Positions 59,901-64,000 of a stretch of 64,000 nt of DNA are shown one piece after another. Both the position numbers and the translations under genes were made by a program. The notes under the pieces are model-generated. The model ran no database searches and was not told the DNA's origin. It saw only the letters and a list, made by a program, of their open reading frames with translations. Positions within the stretch are counted from its first letter, which is position 1, and each line of letters starts with the position of its first letter. Source of the DNA: JAAZBV01 sp964499695 (GTDB lineage: Bacteria > Desulfobacterota > DSM-4660 > Desulfatiglandales > HGW-15); contig CAZCMD010000001.1 of NCBI GenBank assembly GCA_964499695.1, positions 1-64,000 of the forward strand, in the 5' to 3' direction.

Positions 59901-60817
59901 AAGTATTCAGGTATTAAGTTGAACAGTTTAAGCCTGTCATTTTTCTCAATAGATGATAGATTGTTGATATTGTCCAGATGATGAATAAGCATCTTCTTTA
60001 TATCATCTCCATATTTACCGTTAAAGTGTTCGAGTATTCTCAGGTACATAAAGATTCTTCCGGCATGTATATAATCTCCTTTATGATTTACAGTTATGCC
60101 ACCTGAATGTTTTCTATATACTGCCCAATTCTCATCAAAATATTTAATTTTCTTATCACCACAAATAAGCATAACAAGGGCCATATCCCTGCTTGGAACT
60201 TTAAAATACCAATCAGGTATATTAAGATTTTCAGGTCTCTTACAAACTATACTGACCGTGGGGCAAAGCGGTGAAGAAATTAAATCAGACATTGTGTAAA
60301 CATCTCTATTCCTGTCAATCCCATTCCATGGGAAATCAGAATATAAAAGACCTTCTTTATTCGGATTATCAAACTCGACAACCGTGTTATGAAAAGAGAT
60401 AACATAATCTGGGTTGGCTTCCAAAAAATCCACCTGCTTTTGCAGTTTATGAGGGTCTGTCCAATAGTCATCCCCCTCGCATAAGGCACTGTATTTACCT
60501 TTTGTCCTGTCTCGCTGGATTCGCCCGATTGTACCATCTTTTTTTTGAAACTGGTTTTCTGTCTGATAGATCGGCTTTATCAGGTTGGGATATCTTGCTT
60601 CGTATTCCCGGATAATATCGGCTGTCCTATCAGTTGACGCATCATCATGAATAAGTATCTCAAATGGAAAATCTGTTTCCTGGATCAAAAAGCCCTCAAG
60701 CGCATCTTCAATATACTTTTCGTGATTATAACTCATGCATTTGATACTTACTATTGGTTTGGCAGCCTCACCTTTCCAACTTTTCATTATCTCTTGTTCT
60801 GACCGTAATATTCTCAA
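56969..60817 (-). CDS. Four-domain fusion: GT2, GT4 and two methyltransferases
   Basis: A 1282-residue protein. Residues 20-260: GT2 domain (IKCMSYNHEKYIEDALEGF, LIHDDASTDRTADI, CEGDDYWTDPHKL). 320-665: a GT4 domain (FVAYGPNQINGPNIWLQRI, LVYTGRLIQRQKR at 502, SDYEGMSISLMEAMGCG). About 715-940: a macrocin-O-methyltransferase/TylF-like domain (IIDAGCFLGGSTLSLAMG near 779, then IELLFIDVSK). 1070-1240: a Methyltransf_11 domain (LLDLGCGEMPYKQYI near 1077, ATELFEHLPDIESVL). One chain thus carries two transferases and two methylation centres, suited to building and capping a repeating glycan. Continuous frame with natural codons throughout, so not a sequencing join. Confidence 0.85.
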   Translation of the reverse strand: MRILRSEQEIMKSWKGEAAKPIVSIKCMSYNHEKYIEDALEGFLIQETDFPFEILIHDDASTDRTADIIREYEARYPNLIKPIYQTENQFQKKDGTIGRIQRDRTKGKYSALCEGDDYWTDPHKLQKQVDFLEANPDYVISFHNTVVEFDNPNKEGLLYSDFPWNGIDRNRDVYTMSDLISSPLCPTVSIVCKRPENLNIPDWYFKVPSRDMALVMLICGDKKIKYFDENWAVYRKHSGGITVNHKGDYIHAGRIFMYLRILEHFNGKYGDDIKKMLIHHLDNINNLSSIEKNDRLKLFNLIPEYFADKKAQIEVNHKAPLKVTFVAYGPNQINGPNIWLQRILPELAARGIKPEVIFLMNADSECTVLRNLQRNGIPCIVVPRQQYTEQNILQLLNILKPDPPDLFVPNLSVPAYFASRWIKEAGIPTVGILHSDDNFHHELIEYFVSGDMDYRLSGIVCVSEYIKGLVEAQNVPDVEMLKCPYGISLPDKTVDKPGRELNLVYTGRLIQRQKRIFDVIESLKKVLDKIPGTSATLYGEDREQGNAIEAINTAQFGNRLRYGGLLAVDEIFPALLQNHVFVLLSDYEGMSISLMEAMGCGLVPVCTKTKSGATEIIKHDENGLLVDNREEDFLNTIVRLQNEKGLWRRLSKAARKTVEKEYTIKVCADRWADFIKKMVLRTSIKSEIKIPASDSMNLPQIKITDNGIAREDKRIPLHKKTSFKNKKKHEYPAALDGISSDWRRIILPEKIKLITTMLSVEERQLLYMLGKEYWKGVGAIIDAGCFLGGSTLSLAMGVSENKINESKFKVIHSYDLFIADKHQSDKYLKKYGDYSPGDSIRSIFDQNTFEIKNILDIHEGDITSFPWDKTAIELLFIDVSKSWEINDFIVREFFPNLIPNHSIIIQQDFIHPTCPWLAITMEFFSEYFEPIIYVPNNSVVFILKKKIPYSKIRHNIISSLSAQEKLSLMDSAINRYEKFLEKGDLVELECARAILKLSLLGVLEAQQSLIEINDKYKNLKRTKVAINWVEKRISENLSNSTRQNNFINIPLTPENMDLYYMRSSIKKSIDEKLNIFKGTLLDLGCGEMPYKQYILSNSKVEKYIGLDIENPTYQQNGKPDMFWDGRKIPLDDNTVDTVMATELFEHLPDIESVLKEINRVLKPGGLLFFTVPFLWPLHDAPHDEYRYTPFSLERHLKAADFTDISINALGGWNASLAQMIGLWVKRSGLNKEQTDFFTKDLFTFYNHLLQSDYTPQAFQDQIMTAGFSGTAFKNQYLSKKAR

Positions 60818-60886
60818 TTCAACCTCTCAATAAAATATTGCACCCGCTTCCGTTATGGTTCATTTTAATTCAATCTTCATTTGCGG

Positions 60887-61618
60887 TTACTCTATAATAT
60901 CAATAAGCTTTAGCCGCCGCGAAATCTCAGCGATTTCATCTATCGTGTTTTCCCCTATATCTTCAGAGAGGAGAATAGCATTCTCCTTCAGTATATTTAC
61001 CGGCCAGTCCCACCATTTTGATGAGTCGATCCTTCTTTCGGTTTCATCATTGAAGCGCATTTTCAGCTTTTTAGCCGGTGCACCTGCAACCACGGAATAA
61101 GCCGGAACATTTTTTGTAACAACGGATCCAGCCCCTATTACAGCGCCGTTGCCAACAGACACACCCGCCAATATGATAGCACCGGCCCCAATCCAAACCC
61201 CATTACCTATGATCGTGCGATCCCGCGGAGGGGATGGTATGTCAATCCCAAATTTTTCCTTCCAGTTGATGCCGGTCTGCATGCTTACACTGCGCATATT
61301 GTGATTAACCGCCCCAATGCTGACATTCCATGACAAAGAACACATCCGCCCGATTTGTGAATGTATAACTCGAGTATTCTTGTTTGTTGAAGAACCAAGA
61401 CCGATTTCTGAAAATGAAATTAAACAATCCATATCTATACGATTGTGTCCTTCGAGTTTTGAATAGGCAATACGGGACCTGTCACATAATTTCGCGTCAT
61501 TGCCGATTTCCGAACATGTTATATATATATCATTATATATGATGACATCCTGGCCTACAGTAGTGTCTTTAACAACAGTATTTCTACCAATGTCTAAATT
61601 ATTTTTTAAATTATTCAC
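60887..61618 (-). CDS. Left-handed beta-helix acyltransferase
   Basis: A 243-residue hexapeptide-repeat acyltransferase. Its N-terminal two thirds are imperfect hexapeptide turns (VVKDTTVGQDVIIYNDIYI), then the catalytic turn VNHNMRSV with a candidate His, an insert loop, and IGNGVWIGAGAIILAGVSVG, ending like CatB/xenobiotic-type acetyltransferases (YSVVAGAPAKKLKMRF, SKWWDWP). It probably O- or N-acetylates a sugar. GTG start, overlapping the upstream stop by GTGA. Confidence 0.87.
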   Translation of the reverse strand: MNNLKNNLDIGRNTVVKDTTVGQDVIIYNDIYITCSEIGNDAKLCDRSRIAYSKLEGHNRIDMDCLISFSEIGLGSSTNKNTRVIHSQIGRMCSLSWNVSIGAVNHNMRSVSMQTGINWKEKFGIDIPSPPRDRTIIGNGVWIGAGAIILAGVSVGNGAVIGAGSVVTKNVPAYSVVAGAPAKKLKMRFNDETERRIDSSKWWDWPVNILKENAILLSEDIGENTIDEIAEISRRLKLIDIIE

Positions 61619-63213
61619 TGTACCGGCATCCTTTCAGAGTTCATTTCTCTAACTCCAAAAATTATATCAAGCACCACGATCCATTCTTCAGCTCTTTTAA
61701 AGTTATCATCCCTCCAGGAAATTGCGCCAAAAATCATCGACACAATGTCAATAAATACGGCGTCGTCAAGCATTGAGCGGTCCGCATGCATGCCAAAAAA
61801 ATCTTTCAATTCCTCAAAATAATCCTTTCTGTTACCGCCGAAGTGCAAGAGTTCATATGCAATAAAGCGGGAGAACTCCATTACAAACGGGGCGTAATAT
61901 CCCAAGGGATCTATAAGTTTAATATCATCGTTTTCAATCAGGGCATTGTTCCCTGATATATCGCCATGGATGAGAAATCTTTCAGACGGCAGTCCGCGAT
62001 ACTTCAAGAGTGCGCTCTCAAGGAGTTGCCTGCAAAATGCTTTTTTATATCCTACTGTAAGAGCCATACGGTATTTATCCTCCAACTCGACAACATAATC
62101 CTGAATGCAGGTATCAATACCGCCTTCCGGGGCCATCTTCATAGAGGAACAGATTCGCCTAAATAGACCTTCCAGCAAGTAGCGGTGTTTTGAAAAAGCC
62201 GTATAGTCACCTGGTATAATTCTTTTAAGCAACATGGCATAACGTTCATCGTCGCTGTCTATAAGCTTCGCTGTAATATCAGATGATAGGGTTTCTAAAG
62301 TGAACTTTTCCCGTTCATATCGTCCAGTGAATGGAGGTATTACCTTAATAATAACCGCACCAAATCTTTCAGAAGATGCCTCAAAAACCAGCCCAAAATT
62401 CGATGCCGGGTGAAGCGTGTAGTCGGTTATATCCCATTTTGCCAACAAATATTCCACATCAGCATCCAATGTCCTAGCCCACTCCCGAACTTCCTTACGC
62501 CATACTATGCGCAACCTCTGAAAAAGGTCTAAAGCAACATCATTGCTATGAGCTCTGAACTGACGCTTTTTTTCACGATGGGCCAGTAACGCTTCTACAA
62601 TCGCAATATCATGGGGGTATATTATCTTAATGTAGTCAGTAAAATCCCAATAAAGCTTTGTTTTGACATTTGAAGGCAGTTGGTGCGCAATGACAGTCAA
62701 AAGTGAATTTTCATTAAAATGTTTCACCAGCATGTCGAAGTGATATCCGTGTGGATTTTGTATCATGTAGTACCTTGAACGGTCCACGCTGGGCGTGTCA
62801 TAGCACCCGAGACTGGTTGGGATTTTTGATGTGGTTAGCACTACGTCATATCGGTCCAAATACTCAAAAAACTTATCAAACAACGCGCCGGTAACCAATG
62901 GATTGACTGCATCTGTCACAACTAGCTTATCGCAATCGTAATGATTTCCAATGTAATGAAGGACTTTATTGAAAGACTTATTCCTTTCCTCACCGCCCTC
63001 AATAATCACGATGCCATATGTATGTCGGAGTTTATTTATATAATCCCCTCTGGCTGCTACGATAATCTCATCAGCTTTGCGTGATGCAAGGGCAGCACGG
63101 ATCGTGTATTCAATTACCGGCCTACCGTTGACCAAGTGATACTGCTTTGGAACTGGATCACCGAACCTGTTGCCTACACCGCTTGCAAGTATCACAATCA
63201 AGTTATTTTTCAT
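61615..63213 (-). CDS. IspD/TarI-like cytidylyltransferase fused to an APH-like kinase
   Basis: A 532-residue two-domain protein. Residues 1-225: cytidylyltransferase (ILASGVGNRFGDPVPKQYHL, VNGRPVIEYTIRAAL, VVTDAVNPLVTG). Residues 245-510: an aminoglycoside-phosphotransferase/choline-kinase-like fold, with the catalytic FLIHGDISGNNALI near 416 and the metal-binding DPLG near 430 (in place of the usual DFE). This pairs a kinase with a CTP-dependent activating enzyme, as choline kinase LicA and LicC do separately, so one protein may phosphorylate an alcohol and activate it as a CDP compound. The frame opens at GTG 63255 (GTGA overlap with the upstream stop); ATG 63213 fits the family. Confidence 0.75.
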   Translation of the reverse strand: MKNNLIVILASGVGNRFGDPVPKQYHLVNGRPVIEYTIRAALASRKADEIIVAARGDYINKLRHTYGIVIIEGGEERNKSFNKVLHYIGNHYDCDKLVVTDAVNPLVTGALFDKFFEYLDRYDVVLTTSKIPTSLGCYDTPSVDRSRYYMIQNPHGYHFDMLVKHFNENSLLTVIAHQLPSNVKTKLYWDFTDYIKIIYPHDIAIVEALLAHREKKRQFRAHSNDVALDLFQRLRIVWRKEVREWARTLDADVEYLLAKWDITDYTLHPASNFGLVFEASSERFGAVIIKVIPPFTGRYEREKFTLETLSSDITAKLIDSDDERYAMLLKRIIPGDYTAFSKHRYLLEGLFRRICSSMKMAPEGGIDTCIQDYVVELEDKYRMALTVGYKKAFCRQLLESALLKYRGLPSERFLIHGDISGNNALIENDDIKLIDPLGYYAPFVMEFSRFIAYELLHFGGNRKDYFEELKDFFGMHADRSMLDDAVFIDIVSMIFGAISWRDDNFKRAEEWIVVLDIIFGVREMNSERMPVQ

Positions 63214-63251
63214 GGATGCTATACCCTGCCTTCTTAAATTATGTTGACCTG

Positions 63252-64000
63252 TCACAAATCAAGAATATCCAGGAGCCTTGCGGAATTCCGATTATCTTGA
63301 TAGGTGTGAATGTAGTTTTTTAGTTTTGCCCTTTGGTCAGCAAAAATGTCATTTCCATTTGCCACATCGCTCATGAATTCGATTAAATCCTTTGTGGACC
63401 AAATTTTCTTTCCGGGCATATAGTCTAAAGGGTTTTCAACAATAAAACCGGGCGTATATTCATTAAAATCATCTAATGTGTAACCGATCGGCCTGTCGAG
63501 GAGGAGATAATCGAAAGCGACAGAGGAGTAATCAGTTATCAAAGCATCTGTTTCGGCCATTAATTGATATAGGTTGATTCCTCGTTTGCGCAGTATTTCA
63601 TTTGACATCAGGAGGATATTTTCTGACTGAACGATGGTGATGGCAGAAAGGTCTTGAACCGGGTGCGGTTTAATGATCAATAAAATGTCCTTCTGACTAA
63701 GACAGTCATCTAACAGTTCTAAGTCTCCTGCAGTACTCAGCACAGGAAGTCCCAAAGCATTTCCTTTCCCCGAATCATTACAGTCTATGTAACGGTGTTT
63801 TCTGAAAGTTGGCATCCATATAATAGTTATTGTATGCTGTCTTCCGCATGTTATTTTTGCTAGTTGTCCGTTGGGGGAAAACAGATCGTCATTGCGCGGA
63901 AAACCACAGACAAAGTACTTTGACGGATTAACACCAAACCTTTCCGAGGATCCGGCAATCAGATTTTTAGAGGTGCATAGAAAACGGTCGACATTTTCAT
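63252..64000 (-). CDS. CDP-glycerol glycerophosphotransferase-like protein, 5' end beyond the window
   Basis: The last 249 codons of a TagB/TagF-like enzyme; the gene continues past 64000. The frame stays open to the edge, and codons above 63815 still fit the family (YFVCGFPRNDDLF, then TIIWMPTFRKHRYI), so the first ATG seen (63815) is internal. The catalytic-domain C-terminal motifs are clear: LLIIKPHPVQDLS, AETDALITDYSSVAFDYLLL and DRPIGYT. These enzymes transfer polyol phosphates from CDP-polyols to a glycan, as in teichoic acids, but here the background is Gram-negative. It overlaps the cytidylyltransferase-kinase gene downstream. Confidence 0.85.
   Translation of the reverse strand, partial: ENVDRFLCTSKNLIAGSSERFGVNPSKYFVCGFPRNDDLFSPNGQLAKITCGRQHTITIIWMPTFRKHRYIDCNDSGKGNALGLPVLSTAGDLELLDDCLSQKDILLIIKPHPVQDLSAITIVQSENILLMSNEILRKRGINLYQLMAETDALITDYSSVAFDYLLLDRPIGYTLDDFNEYTPGFIVENPLDYMPGKKIWSTKDLIEFMSDVANGNDIFADQRAKLKNYIHTYQDNRNSARLLDILDL

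Noticed and set aside
1..64000. CRISPR arrays, prophage genes or insertion sequences
   Set aside because: No direct-repeat arrays with spacers, integrase, capsid or transposase genes could be found on either strand.

Overview
The window looks like a chromosome segment of a Gram-negative anaerobe of the Desulfobacterota (former Deltaproteobacteria), probably a relative of the Desulfobacterales. This is an inference from gene content: an rnfCDGEAB electron-transfer operon, a DUF6599 exported protein, Tat-exported Fe-S aldo/keto reductase, DHH-CBS protein, dTDP-sugar and Kdo8N (LPS core) genes, sigma54/sigma28-controlled flagellar and chemotaxis genes, and the degenerate CACGGAG / CTTTGCG type intergenic repeats common in this group. 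No rRNA, CRISPR array, insertion sequence or phage gene was seen.

Layout. 1-75: a minus-strand tRNA-Val(GAC) with an odd C33. 232-3264 (+): Tat-exported aldo/keto reductase, DUF6599 protein, HAD phosphatase. 3216-8576 (-): complete rnfCDGEAB operon (order C-D-G-E-A-B). 8740-11281 (-): glycerol dehydrogenase-like enzyme and a DHH-CBS phosphoesterase. 11545-13461 (+): SnoaL-like protein and an exported HtrA-like serine protease. 13603-22007 (-): a surface-sugar and housekeeping run, kdnB-kdnA-nadE-ilvD-rfbB-rfbA-rfbC. 22357-33089 (+): a chemotaxis locus (Hpt, STAS, hybrid CheA, CheW, CheB, CheR, an M23 peptidase, an unknown exported protein, CheZ, CheY and an unknown small protein) with three sigma54 -24/-12 boxes. 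33090-38232 (-): degenerate histidine kinase, atypical PilZ protein, HD-GYP response regulator, REC-SHOCT regulator, two FlaG paralogues, FliS. 38313-41623 (-): large FliD (sigma54) and the flagellin FliC (sigma28). 41933-64000 (-): a 22-kb glycan-modification island of glycosyltransferases, methyltransferases, cytidylyltransferases and CDP-glycerol-transferase-like proteins; the last gene runs off the right edge.

How it fits together. The promoters read by eye give a conventional flagellar cascade: sigma54 boxes in front of the che cluster, cheZ, a small unknown gene and fliD-fliS-flaG2; sigma28 boxes in front of fliC and flaG1. The flaG1 sigma28 unit appears to carry two response regulators behind it, one an HD-GYP c-di-GMP phosphodiesterase, and a PilZ protein lies next door, so motility is tied to c-di-GMP turnover. 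The glycan island begins directly upstream of the flagellin gene with a TPR-glycosyltransferase. It combines two IspD/TarI-like cytidylyltransferases (one fused to an APH-like kinase) with two CDP-glycerol-glycerophosphotransferase-like proteins (one fused to a beta-propeller), four proteins or remnants sharing a C- or N-terminal Rossmann module, and a 1282-residue GT2-GT4-methyltransferase-methyltransferase fusion. My best candidate for an undescribed system is a CDP-activated polyol- or amino-alcohol-phosphate decoration of flagellin, LPS or capsule made by this island. Which surface polymer is the target cannot be told from sequence alone.

Several intergenic gaps carry short, degenerate, often palindromic repeats built from 8-12 base units; one of them supplies the ribosome binding site of a gene. 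Starts were moved from the longest reading frame where a clear Shine-Dalgarno sequence or an overlapping stop codon decided the matter.
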